A DNA stretch of 64,000 nt, taken from contig NC_044278.2 in the NCBI RefSeq assembly GCF_004027225.2, positions 3,286,001 to 3,350,000 on the forward strand. Direction: 5' to 3'. Every line of letters begins with the position of its first letter. Position 1 is the first letter of the stretch. The translations under genes were made by a program, and so were the position numbers. Below, in pieces: positions 36,921-49,600 of the stretch. The notes under the pieces were generated by a model. It had not been told where the DNA came from and searched no databases. It saw nothing but the letters and a program-made list of their open reading frames with translations. The DNA is from Strigops habroptila. Taxonomy: Eukaryota > Chordata > Aves > Psittaciformes > Psittacidae.

Positions 36921-37005
36921 GTGTTTAGTATCTATTAATAACTTGGAAAAGGGGTGGAAGCAGCAAGATTTGCAGATGGCATGAGATTATTTAGGTTAGA
37001 GGAGA
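36921..37005 (+). mobile_element. CR1 LINE fragment from the reverse transcriptase region
   Basis: TATTAATAACTTGGAAAAGG, then CAAGATTTGCAGATGGCATG, reads like the CR1 segment encoding FINDL...KFADDTKL, the catalytic motif region of the reverse transcriptase, with decay. It is in plus orientation, opposite to the other copies, and carries no intact frame. Confidence 0.6.
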
Positions 37006-37069
37006 CAGTGTAGGCACCCAGCAAGACGTACTGCAGTAGGCAAAGGGGCAGGCAAACCTCGCTGTTTAC

Positions 37070-37680
37070 AAACACGGTGGCGAAGGCTGGCTCCGTGGCG
37101 CTGCCGCCGCCTCGCTGCATTCTCAATCGACTGCAGCCGCCTGGGCGACGGCGCGGAGGGGGGGTCTGGGTGTCACCTCGCATAGTTCAGTAGGAACATC
37201 TGCTCAGTCTGCAGCAGCCGTCTCAAAAGAGAACAAAATGGCTGGCTGTATAAAGAACAAGATTAAAAAAACCCCACACTGGAGATCCCGCCTTTCTGCT
37301 GTCTAAGAAGAGCAGGTGAATTATGGGTTGGAGTCATCCTCTTGTTGCACGAGTAATGAATGAGGAAGAAAAATGGGCAAAGAAAATGATGGATGCAGAG
37401 AAACTGAAAATAGTAACTGTCTTTTTCCCACCTGTATGAGGAGGACATATAAAATAAAGACAAATCAGTTTATCCTCTTAAATAAGCTGCAATCAGACAT
37501 CCATTGACGCTGATGGACAAAATGGCTAATGGGGGCAGAAGGACGGACTGTTTTAAGCCACGCATCATTACTCCAGGGAAGAAGATGGCGCAAGATACAT
37601 CATGCACGCCAAAAGTCCAACATGTTTCAGGGTAGGACTGTAGGTGTAGGTGAATCACAAAGCCATTCATGTTTTGTGAT
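37070..37680. promoter_or_regulatory. Small CpG-rich patch and candidate conserved non-coding DNA
   Basis: About 14 CpG sites fall within roughly 90 bases (37072-37162) in an otherwise CpG-poor interval. AT-rich text follows with CTGCAATCAGACATCCATTG and TGACAAAATGGCTAATGG-like pieces that do not resemble any repeat. It could be an unannotated non-coding RNA promoter or an enhancer. Neither is shown. Confidence 0.2.
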
Positions 37681-39126
37681 GGGGTTATGAGTCGGTGTGG
37701 CAGGTACTAGGGTGCAGCTCCTGAGAGTTGCCCCTGAGGCCACAGTGCACAGGCGATGCTGAGCTGGGCAGGCAAGTGAGTGGCCCCCAGCTATACAAGG
37801 CCATTGGCCAGCATACGGGAACCATCACCACCTCTTCACAAAAAAGGACATAGGCAGTGGGCTGTGCCACCAACATAGCTGAGGAAAACAGGCAGAGATG
37901 GTTGGGGTTTACATCCAAACTCCTGCTCATCCTTGCCTCTTCACCTACCCATTGGCACCCAGGAGTGAGGTTCAGCCTTCTCCCTGCACCAGGGTGGCAG
38001 CATCTCTTGGCATGGGGCACTCACTGCCTGGTGCAGATAGCTGTGAGATAAATGCATCGTACAAAGGTTGGATCTTGGTAGCTAATGGAGAAAAAATGTG
38101 AGCTGGAAATAGCTTTTCTCAGAGATGCATATATTCATAACACTGAAGAGGAGCTGCTTCTCATCTAGGATTTTAAAGCAGTGGGATGGTAAACAGCGTT
38201 TGGTCCCTTGCACAGGTCTTTTTCACTCCTCCAGACTAAGGCAAGGGGAGTCATCACTCATGTCCGCTTTATAATGTTCTTCTAGGGTGGTTAAATCACT
38301 CAAGCAGGACAAGCCTTTGCCTCCGATACGGTTAGGAAATGTGACCTAGTTAAGCCCAGCCGTTTTTGAGTGCGATGAAATGGAAGCGACTAGTGCTTGC
38401 TGAGATCGGACACTAGAAATAGGGCATTTGCTGCTCTCCCAGCCAGCGGAGCCAGCAAGCCCCGGCCCACGGTGTGTGCAGGTGGGTTGGTGGGTGCATA
38501 GGGAGCACCCTGCCGCAGCAACCCCAACCCAACCCTCCTCATCCGCAGCGCCGCGGCTGCCCTGGCAGGCACCGGAGACCCCTGCAGCCCCGGTCATCCC
38601 CCCTCTGTGCCTCACTCGCCTCCATGAAATCCAATTAAAGGGTGAAATGAATTTCAGAGTCACTGCTAGGGGCTGGGAAATGTCCGTGTGCAGGGCGGGG
38701 GGAAAGGCCAGTCTACTGGTGCTGGAGCAGCAGAGAACTGGCTCTGGTCTTGTTTTAAGCCCAGCCCCACTGAAAAGCTGCTGCCGCAGCTGCAAGGGAA
38801 CTATAAACATAGCATGCAATAACGTTATCACTTTGATGGATGCTGTAAAGGCTTTGAATGCTTTTCTTCTTCTCTTCCTTTTACACTGTGGCCTTGTACC
38901 TTGCAGCCTCCCTTGCTGTAATGTGCTGGTTTCTTTTGTAACTCAAATCCTGCCCCTTCCTCTCTCGCTATCTCTTTTAATGGGCAGAATACCTTTGTTT
39001 GCTGCCCCTTTCCTGGAAGAAAATAGAAATTCTCTACTATTTGAGGAAAAAAGCCTTTCTCCACTCCTGCCATGGTTCCCAGGGCAGGTGTAAGCCTCTC
39101 CAACACTGATTAGCACAGTGGTGACC

Positions 39127-39174
39127 AGAAAGGAGCTCCAGCGCAGGCTGCTCAAGTGCCTGGAGCTCCTTTCT
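39127..39174. repeat. Perfect hairpin, 15-bp arms
   Basis: AGAAAGGAGCTCCAG at 39127-39141 is exactly complementary in reverse to 39160-39174, with an 18-base loop. The stem is too short for an ordinary microRNA precursor. No element is recognised. Confidence 0.9.
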
Positions 39175-42100
39175 TTGAGAGGGACTGGCCTTGTGGGGAC
39201 TGCACGCTCCTCTGGATGAGAAAGAAACTTCTTGGTGCTGAAAATCATTGGTTTGGGCATTTTCTTCCTCAGAAATAGTTTTCCTTTTGACAGTGTTGTG
39301 CTCGAGGCAGTCCACTTGAATGCACTGCTGACGTCTTGGACCCTCCAAGGAGCTGGCATGAGAGCTTGGGAGTGCACCATGGAGATGTAACCTCAATTTG
39401 CCATTTTAGGAGCGCCGTGCAAACAGCTGGGCTGGCTGATGCAATGGGTCCTTTCCCAGAAGGATCCCCTCCATCCTCCCCCACTTCTCAGCAGCTTTCC
39501 TTCATCCCTCCCTCTCCCATGCTTTCCCCTTGTGCATCCTCAGGCTGTGGAGCTCACTGCTGCCAGTTAGAATGGAGGCCAAAAGCACACAAGGGTTTGC
39601 GAAGCAATTAGGTTCAGAGGAGAAAAGGTCCCTGAAGGCTACTAAAGTTGCAGGCGCAGCCCCTGGCTGGAGGAGATTCTATGGTGTGGACTGCCAGAGG
39701 CTGGGAGTTCTCTGGGGAAAGTCACACTCTGTGCCTGTCCTGTCCTTTCTGCACTCTTCCCTCAAACATATGAACCTGGATGCCCACCAGGCTGGTGAAG
39801 CGTGGTCATTCTTGTGTCGTACTCTCCTGCAGTTTTCTGACCTTGTTCACCCTCCTTCTTCTGTCTCTCTGGCTGTTTCCCTTCTAGGGTGACTTCTCTT
39901 TCCCACTCTGCTCTGGCCCTGTTCTCGCCTCACACAATTTGTTTCAGCATTCAGCCCTTGCTTGGCTTCGGCTGTGGGTGACTCACTCACTGCGCCTTGC
40001 CTTGGTCCCACCTCTTGGCTGTCTCTTAGACATCTGCTCTGTGCTGCATCATTCAAAGATAGCATGCATGGAAACCAGGCCCTGCTCTGTCCCCTGACAC
40101 GGCCCCGTTACAGCAAAAACTTGCCTTCCCTGGAGAGCCGAGGCTGCTCCAAGGTCACAGTGGGCTCCCTGTGGATAGCATCAACAACAAGGCATTGGTA
40201 CAGTCCCATCCTCCTATCCCCAGCCTAAAGGTAACTTTATCTCCCACTTGGCGTGGAGTTACAAGAGCAGTGCCCATCAGGCTCTCCCTGGGTACTCAGT
40301 TAAGGGGATTTTCGAGGCTTGTTTTTTGCAAGGAGCCACTCACAGCCAGCTAACTGCTTGCACTGCTGCCCCATGGCTCCCTCCCTGCTCCTGGACCAAT
40401 GTCCTGCATGTGCCTTGCTCAGCATGCTCTGCCTGCCTGCCTCTCATCATCGCCTGCCCTGCTGCAGGGCTGCACAATCTCTCTGTTGAATTCCTTCTCA
40501 TGGGAGGAGAGGGAGGGAGAGAGCTACTTTGTGCTACTCGAGGCCCTGCTGAGAAGAAGGGCTGCCCCATCCCTGTTTGTTTCACAAATTGAAACCTCAG
40601 AGACCTCAATTCCGCAGGGGCACTGATCACAGGGAGTTCACTGCAGAAAGATGCATTTGTACCCAAAAAGATGGAGTAACAATATAATTTCTTTTGGTCT
40701 TACTTCCATATTTGCTTCCACGTAGGGCTTTGGAGTAAGATGTAGCTGATCAGCAAGGGTATAAAATCTAACAAAAGTAGAAGGTTGAGTTTCGGGCCAG
40801 TATCTTTAGACTAGAGAAAACTTGATGAATGTGTTTTCTTTCTTCCCTCCTCTTCTTAAATGAATGCAGACCAGGCCAGTGTTTCCTTCTTGGTGAGGGA
40901 TTGCTGAGCTTCTGACTCTATGGAAAATGTGACTGGCATGGGTGTGCGGCCAGTTTTTAAAGACGGCATTTGTTGAGGGTTTGCTCAGTGCTTGGAACAT
41001 AAAACTGAACTAAACATATACATTCAATTGCTGCGCTAAGACTAAGGGCTTTCTGTGTATACTGTCCAAACACACAGGAAGGACTCTGCTGTTGGAAGTG
41101 CAAACCCACTGGCCAAATTAAATACAGAGATACGCACTTAAGGAACTCCTGTGCAGATATGCAGTTGAATAACATCTGTGTCATGAAGAGAGAAAACCCA
41201 GGTGTATTTCCGAGTGAAGACTTCCACAGCTTCTGAATGTCAACAATAAGTTCTTTTATAGGTGCCTTTCACCTTGAAGCATCTCCAAATGCTTTGTAGA
41301 TCTGTGTGTACATATGATCATTTGCTGAGCGATGAAGGGGAGGCTCTGGGGTGGGATGTAGCAGCCATTCTGCGTTATGTACCGTGCCCTTGGGCTCCTC
41401 CTCCTACTTCCAGAGCCCTGCAGTGCACAGGCAGTGTTGTTAGCTCTCTCCTCCAGCCTCCTTCCCCTGCATCTCTCTGGGCTTTCTCCATATCCCTCCT
41501 TGCATCCCTTGCTCCCACTCTTGCCCTTCTGTGCTGCGGGTTTTGTGCCTGGACAGCCCATCCTGCTCTCACCTGCGCACGCCCTATTCCTCCTCCTTGG
41601 CAGTCCTCTGCAAAACTGTCCTCCTGAAGCACTCCCCCATTCCATCTTCTCCTCCAGACTCCTCCGCACTTGAACTCTTTAACTTCCAGTTGAATTTGCA
41701 TGCCATGCCTGTTTCAGCTTGCATGCCGCCTGGGACAGCAAAGATGTTTTATCTGCAGTAACAAATTGCTGCGTAAAGTTACAGTGCTACATGAAAAGAA
41801 CAACCACCCTAACGGTATTGCAACCTGATGGCTATGATATGCCAGGGAGAAGAAGGTTAAAGAAAACAAAGGTCGGTGTCGATATATTAAGGTCTGAAAG
41901 CACAGAAACATACTTAAAAAGGTTTGCTTATCTAATGCTTTGCATCTAGATGCTTTCTAAGATCATCTGTCAGTTCCCAGAGTCTCCTGTTACAGGCAGA
42001 GAAAGGACAAACTTCCTTGCACCTCAGGGGTGGTCAGAGTGCACTGATCTGAAGAGCCATCTAGTAAACCTCCACCATGCTCAGGTTCCCAGGTTTCAGT

Positions 42101-42784
42101 TTTCCAATGGTAGCATTTAAATTGTCTCAAGCGAGGACTCCAATGCCATGAGCCTAACCTCATTCAGTCCCTACCACCTGATCCTCTGCCATACCTGTTC
42201 TTCTTAATTTTTGCTTCTGGGCTGGGTTTCTTCAGGATTTCAGATGACTTTACAAGAGTGAGGGCTGCGTAAGTGCCGGCCAGTTGGCAAGCAAACTGCC
42301 CTGAGCTTCTGCTCACCATCTACCTGGCACTTGCAAATCATATTTCAGTACCCTTCTCCATGCCTTTGTCCCACATCTAGCTCTTCAACACAGAGAGTCA
42401 TTTATGATGTGCTAGCACTGCAGGAGTGAGGTCTCTACGTGCATTGGCAGTAGCGGTAGGATAATAAGTGATGTCCCTCCACCCTGGGCAGGAGAAGAGC
42501 TTATCTCAGTGCAACAGGCAGCTTGGAGCCTTTGGCCTGTTCCCCCATAGATGTGGTGGATAGACTGACTCATGTGGCATGTGTCCATCAGAAATAGGCT
42601 TGGGATTGTCCTCACCAATTTCCACAACAAAATGGGCTCGAAAGTAGCCAGGGGACAGTACCAAGCCTCAGCTGTGAGTTCTTCTAGTCAGGAAAATAAG
42701 GAAAACCAGATAGCTTTGACAGTTCAAAGGTAATTGAATACCATGGGTGCGAAACCTTAGGTTGTTGAATGAGATAGACACATG

Positions 42785-43545
42785 AGGACAGTGGAAAAGA
42801 GGACTGAAAGGGACCTTCTCTACCATACTGCCCAATTCCCTGCTGTTTAGGGTAGCTATGGTATCTGTAAAGAACTGCTTCACCTCTGCGTTAAAAAGAG
42901 TCGGGATTGTTGTCCCAATAAAACTGTCTGGAAGTCAATCCCAGAAATGCATTTTGTGGACAGTCAGGACCTTCTTCTAATTTCCAGCTGAAATGTATTC
43001 CTGGCAAGTTTATAGGCACTTGTCCTTGTGCCAGCACTGCCCTTCCACTCAAATAGCTCTTCTCTCTTCCTGGTGTTTCCCTCCAGGGTATTTGTAAGCA
43101 ATGAATATATCTTTTCCCAGCCTGCATTTTGCTAGACTCAAGAAACCAAGCTCATTTAGTCTCTTCTTGTAGAAGAAAGCTCTCTCCTTCCCTGGTCATT
43201 CTAAGAGACAAAGGCACAGAAAATGCAATTTTATATTAATTCATCTTTTACGTGGACATACAATATTCTGTACTTCTGTGATGGCATTAAAATCTTGCTG
43301 CTTCTGTTAGAAATCCCTCATCTGACACGTCTTAGGTTTGCATTTGTCTTTCTCACATCTGCATGCTATTGCCAGCTTACAGACATTTGATCGGCTAGTG
43401 CGCTTGGGTCTCTCTCCTCCTCTGTCACTTCCAACTGATGAGCTCCCAGCTGGTAGCAGAAATTCTCATTATTACTCCCTCAGGGCACGACCTCGCATTT
43501 TGTACTATTAAATTTGATTCCATCTCTATTGCTTCTGTCCCTTTT
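42785..43545 (-). mobile_element. Long ancient CR1/L3-type LINE copy
   Basis: Over about 760 bases, recognisable inverse CR1 segments appear in the right order. They are GGGACCTTCTCTACCATACT, AAGAACTGCTTCACCTC, CTTGTCCTTGTGCCAGCACT, CAGCCTGCATTTTGCTAGAC followed by CCAAGCTCATTTAGTCTCTT, and, further in, CTCCTCCTCTGTCACTTCCA and the GACCTCGCATTTTGTACTAT segment. It lies on the minus strand, is heavily diverged and has no intact coding frame. It is much older than the copies that keep the ATTCTATG end. Confidence 0.75.
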
Positions 43546-46500
43546 TCGTAGGAAAACTGCTCTGATTAGTCACCGTATATGCCTTAGAGACCTAAAGACA
43601 GACTCACTATATTTTTATTTTTAGAAACTGTTTGCTGTTTCAGTATTTTCATTCAATGAATGATGCTGATGTCTCTCTGTATTACCACATCTTTCTAACA
43701 GAAACTCCAGGCTGATGTGGAGAAGGGCAGGGGGAAATTGCCTCGCAGATGAAATATATGGCAAGAACAGGTAGATTTCCAAACCGTTTCAAGGAAATAA
43801 TTTCTTAAGTTATTTGTCACTCTGCTGCATGAAATGATCACATTCACTGTCCAATCAACAGCAAACCAGACATGTACAGGTATGAAAATGTTCTGGTTTA
43901 CCTAATTGTTTTCCAAAGTGATCCACTGTTGCAGTGAGTGAATTTACTTCATCTCGCTGCTGGGATGCAGCTCTCATCTACAGAGCTGTCACAGTGATGG
44001 CTCCAAGCACTTTGGTTTTTAACCATTAAGACTGTCTTTATGATGTTCAGAATACTTCAGAAACAACTGGCTTTATTGCTTAATTGTTGCGCTCAATTAC
44101 CGTGGCAGTGGGCAGCTTATGAAGATCTGCATTGGTGATGAGAATTCATTTATTCTAACCTCTCTCAATTACAAATAATGCTGTGTGGAGATCATTTTAC
44201 CCAGAGAAAGTCTGATGTAATTCAAAACAACCTCCCTGTCCTTAAGATGCGGTAGGAGCTCTGAAGAGTGTCTGGTGCTGCTGGTGCTTTGCAAGGAGAC
44301 ACCTTTGCGTGCTGAAGAAAATTACCAGCACAAGAGCTATATTATGGAAAAAATGTTTTCAGAAAACATCTGGGAAGAGGTGCACACAGAATTTCATTTC
44401 CCATGCCTGAATTGTCTGGTATACGTTTGTGAGGTGTTTCATAGGGCTCTGAGCTCTTTACTGGCTTTGTAGGTGTTTGGGCAGCACCTAAAGCAAGGGG
44501 ACTTCCCGCCCTGAGGGCACCTCTGCAAAATCTGTCTCTGCAAATGAGTATGGAGGTTACTTTGACTGCTCGTGAACCAGAAAAGGCTCATGCACGTAGG
44601 GAGCTGTAGTACTGACATGGTATTAAAATCAAAGGTGGTTTCAATTTGTTCTCATTTATGTGAACGGGGCACATCCCACAGGCACATGACAATATGCCAT
44701 GGTGGTCCTTAGACAGACAAAATTCAGTTCTCATGAAAGAACCAAATTTTTTTCTACACTGTGTTCTGCATATGCTCTGAGGATCCCTCTGTGTTGGGAT
44801 GATGTGGGGATGGGTGTCTGAGGGGAGGACGCTTGTTGTGTGCCCATGATACAGGCTCTGGTAGCACCTCAACATCCTGCTCAAAGCATCAGAGGGGCAG
44901 GATATCTGTGCAACCTTCCAAGCTGTGCATCATGGGGTTTTGCCAGCAAAGCCCATATTTCCTGCCTTGTCCAGGCATGCTAACAAGGCACCCGTGACAT
45001 CTGACAGAGCATACCTACAGAGATGTGAAAGAAAACAGCAGGAGAGGGAAGGTGAAGCATCATGTTGGAAGCAAGAGAACTTCTGAAACATTAATCTGGT
45101 GAATAACTCCCTGCCAACAAAATTTCACTAAACCACTGATGTGAATCATGTTGCAGATGGCATCATCTTCCAAAGTGTTAGCAAAACACAGGGCTCAACC
45201 TTCAGTGGCCATGCATCGCTATTTCTGATCCAGCATAACAACACGCCTGTAAAAGACAGAGCTTGTAATAACTGCAGTTCAGGAAAAAACCCCACCAAAC
45301 AACCTGTTTGAGATCTGAATAGCTGGCTTGCAGAAGGAGAATTGCCCATTTTGCTCAATGCAGCAGTGAAGATGGGCTCGTAAGATAAAGAGCACCGCAT
45401 GCTCCGATAGACTCTGAGATCTGCACTGATGCCTTTTTCTAAGTGTAAAATCCTGACTGGCATTTTTTGAGCGGAAGATGAAGGTGATAGTCTTGATAAA
45501 GTAGGACCAGTCATGGCATGAGTGGAAGGAGGAAGAAGAGATTGCACATCAGCCAGGAACCTCTTTTTATGTTCTTTCATGGCTGCAGGAAGAATGCTTG
45601 AAAAATTGTTTTAAATACTAAAACCAGTGTGACCTGACTCCAGAATGGATAAATAGTAGTGCTCTTGGGCATGTGATCTCTTGTACACAAGCTACATCCA
45701 TTTTATCTCAGCCTAAGGTCTTTTTGGAACCTGAATTTAGAACCCATCCTCAGCTTCTCAATAAGAAAAGATTAAAGGTCCCCACATCCCTACACCTGAT
45801 TTCCATGCAGGAGGACACACTGGCTCCAGATGAGAGCTGCAGTTGCTCTGAGTGGGTGCTCATTTGCATGGTCAGGACCCTGAGAAGAGCCATGGCACAT
45901 ATTTGAGGCAGCTCTAAAATACAAGCATCTCTCTCAGGGCTTGGGATCTGGCAGCCTCATCTCAGGTGGAGTTTCAAAAGAAAGAGAGCTGAGGTTTCCA
46001 CCACCCTGGTTTCCTGAGGACAGACAGCTCTCCCAAGGACACTAGTACCTGTCTCCTAGGCTTTGCCTTGGCACTTGGCCCAAGGCTGAGAAGTCTTTAC
46101 AAAAGTTGGCCAGCTTTTGCACACACTCCCCGACACAATGATGTTAAAAGAACAATGCTAAGGATTGCGAAACCAGGCACTGCCCAAGCAGGGAGACAAT
46201 GGAGGAGAGCCAAAATAATGGCTGCCCTGAGCAATCTTAGTTTGGGCTCCATGAGTGTCTAACTCGCCTGCTGTTTTAGCGCCTAGTGCACAGACTGCAG
46301 CTGCAGAGGGGCTGAACAGCCAAGCATGTTCAGCTTTGGATGCAGGAGGCTATTGCTAGTTAACCTTTTTGTTGGAGAAACTGGAAGGATGTAGTAGTTG
46401 AGGTGGAGGCTGAAGGAAGACACTGCCTCACTGGCAAGACCCTGGACTGCTGTCCCATGGAGCTGGACTTTCTCCTTGCCTGTGCTGTCATGTACCTGTG

Positions 46501-46589
46501 GGATATCGTAGACATCACTTCAACCAGGCAAGGTATTCTCTGCCTCTCAGTGTTTTCATTGACCAGTGCCCATCTTGAAATCCTAGGGG

Positions 46590-46619
46590 TGCTGATCTCT
46601 GCAGTGACAGAGATCAGCA
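46590..46619. repeat. Perfect hairpin, 12-bp arms, 6-base loop
   Basis: TGCTGATCTCTG (46590-46601) is the exact reverse complement of 46608-46619. No function is evident. Confidence 0.9.
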
Positions 46620-49600
46620 AGAGTCCTGCTCTGAACCTGTGCATGCTATGGGAACGTGCTGGTCCCTGGGGAGGCAGCTCAAAGAAGGTATCAGAAATGA
46701 CTGACTCTTCCCATCAGGTGGTGAGCTGGTGATAATAAACACAGGAGTTGCTGTAAGCACTTCAGCATTATAATGGTGTTATAGAAGAACTTGAGAGGAA
46801 ATTAATAGGGCCAGAGTAACCAGATTTGAATAGCATGTAGTACAAAAGGCTGAGGAATTCATCAGCCCGAGGCAAGACCCCTCACAGATGTCAGCCCAGC
46901 CAGCTGAAATCAGGAAGCATTAGAAGAAACTGAATATAATGCCAACCTGCATAATAGACACTGGTAGCACCTATCACAGGAATGAAATTTCATAAAGAAA
47001 AGCCCATCTTGGTGTTTCCAGAAGGATTTCCTTTAGCAGACAGCTGAGCACCTGGGCTGATTAAACACAGATACAAGTCTGAGCAACCGGAACAGTCTAT
47101 CACGTTTTACTGCACCCTGGCAGTTCTAGCTAAAAAAGATGCATCAAACACATCCAGTCCATTTTTAGCTCATCTCTGAATGTATACACGCTGTGAGATA
47201 ACTAACCATTTAGTCCCTGTAATGAACGTAGTGCAACACGGGGCCCATTAGCAGTCCTTCTATGGGAATGGGCACCCTGCTCAGTTCACAGGGATGGGAA
47301 CAGCATCTTGAGGCAGCAAGAGGCAAGATGCACAGATTTGCTGTCACCCCATCTTGCAGGCTAATGGAGAAAAGCAGGACAATGACACTTTCTCTTGGTT
47401 AGAGAGAAGGACTAGTCTCCTCTGTACTAGAGAAGGACCTGAAAGCAGGAGTTGGCCATGAGTCTTTCCGTGCTTGGCTCCGCACACAGTACAGCTGTGA
47501 TGCTTCATGGCTGGCCAGAGCTGCAGGCACAGCCCCATCACTTTCAGCAATATGTTGGTGAGGTTCTTATACCTCTTCGCTGGTTTGAAAACCAGCTGCT
47601 GCCAGTCTCAGTTAAGGCACTGCCAGCTGGAGTTGGGGCTATGCTTGTGATTTTGATCTGAGATTGCCTGGTGACTTGTCGAAAGCACTAAGAGTCATCA
47701 GGGAAAGAGCTGGGGTGAAACCTTGCGGTCACCGAGCTTGTAGGCAGGGAGATCCTCAGACCTTGTTTTCCCCCCCTAGAAGAGTTTTGTTTGACTTTCA
47801 GAGTGATCTGGGTCCCAGTTCCCTTCCTCAGGACCCCACTGCCTCCCTGACAAATGATGTCACACCTCACCACGAGTGGCTTCCAGCACCAAGCTTTGTG
47901 AAATGTCCTACCTTACATCCAGAGGTCTGGCAATGGTGAGACAATCTAGTGAAAAGAAGGGGACAGTGCAGTTAAGTGAAGGGGTGCCAAAGGCAGGAAA
48001 GGTTTAGATTTCCCTCCTTATCAATCTTTGTAAAGCTGGGACTGAGGCAACGCCATGATTCCTTAAACTCAACACCTGGAAGCCACTGGCAGGCTCACAG
48101 CACAGGCAGATGGGATGTTTCTGTTACTGGTATTATTACCATCAACAGCACTACTAACCAAGTGATGACAGAAAAACGTGTCATCCAATGAGCAGTGTCC
48201 ACCTATTTCTGCACAATATGGCTTTAATTGCACTCAAAGGCTCTAATAACAAATTAGGGCTTAGTCAGTGTCCTTTGAAGTCAACAAAAAGATTCCTGTT
48301 GACTTGAGTGGGTGTTTGCTGAGGACCACAAGCTGCAGGAATAAGTCTGAATTGCTGTGGTACCATACAGGACTCTACTAAGGGATGGCTTTGCCTCCAT
48401 GAGAAGCCGTTGGTGTCAGAACCAGCAGAATTGAGACCCCACATGACTGCCAAAATCAGGAGTGTGGATTTATCAAAACACCCGTGCTCTAGTGTTCCCA
48501 TTCACTTATGATCTGTAGATGAATTGCATGCCGGTCCATAACTCTCACCACTTACCCACACGTCATTTTGTCCCATTCCTAGGGAGTCACCCTTCTAGGA
48601 CTACTATTTTCCTAGTTGTAAAATGGGACCAGGTCATCACCTCAGGTACCAGCTCAGAATCTCGCCTCTTTTTGTTCCGCTTCATCCAGAAGAAATGGCA
48701 ATCCACACTAATTTTTAAAACTGGCAGAGCTACCAAATTAGATTCAATTAGGTTCTTCCCACCCCTTGCACATGCCTGAAATAAAGCTTCTGTTATTGGA
48801 GTTTAGCTGACGAAGCTTTTGTGCGAGAAAGGAAAGGCTCCAGCTAGATTTTCTGTAACTGAAGCCATATGGACTTGAAACTTGTTGAATCAATAACGAA
48901 ACATGTCTGTGTCACAAAGCAGTTCTGATTCCAAGACATACAATGGACTGTTTGCAAAGTCATGTTGCTGGTTAAAACTACTTTAGTTTTTTTTGTTTTA
49001 ATTTGACAAATAATTTAGGGACTCAGCTGCTTGGGAGGATATGGTCTAGCTGACTGCCTGAGAAAGCATTAAAAAATCCCCAAACCAGCCTGAGGTTCCC
49101 TGTTGACTCATTTTCATAATATATTTAACTATACTGTGGCAAATGCTTGCCAGCCATTAGGTTAGTTGCTTAAGACATGCCAAGGTACATGAAGAGTAAA
49201 AATGATTTCAACCTCCTAATATCCCATCCATCCTTCCCAACACATGCACGGTAGCTGCACTAAGAAGCAGGTGAGTTGCTAATGCAGATTAAGTTGTCCT
49301 TTGAGGAGCTACAGCAATTAATCCACCCAGGAACCCCTGAACGAAGAAATATTTCTGTGACACATCAGTGTTTCCAGATTTGGAAAGGACTTGACAAATG
49401 CCTAACTGAACTTGCAAGTGAACTGTGGTGGAGAAGAGAGTGTGCAGCCTCTGGAAGAGAGCATGGAACGGCTGAGGGTGCTACTTGATCAATGGTACCA
49501 TTTATTTTGTTTATTTAGGTGCTTGAAGTGAAGGAGGAGTTTGGAGGACACCAGAAGCGCTTCAGCAAAGCTTGCCAGTGTCAAGAAGGTTCTTCACTTT

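Larger units (their letters stand above)
33479..42784. other. Gene-free interval, second part
   Basis: No convincing exon is seen. Long open frames at 36074-36673 and 38428-39093 lie in GC-rich stretches, have matching open frames on the other strand and encode no recognisable domain. The stretch contains a T-rich run, CR1 fragments at 33797 and 36921, a small CpG-rich patch with possible conserved non-coding DNA at 37070-37680, and a perfect 15-bp-stem hairpin at 39127. Confidence 0.6.

Noticed and set aside
38428-39093. 221-codon plus-strand frame
   Set aside because: No recognisable domain, the composition changes abruptly along its length, and no splice or promoter context supports it.
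39127-39174. Hairpin as a microRNA precursor
   Set aside because: The perfect stem is only 15 bp with no continuing pairing outside it, shorter than a normal precursor.
48590-48660. MIR-like GTAAAATGGGACC stretch
   Set aside because: The similarity is limited to about 12 bases, which is common by chance.
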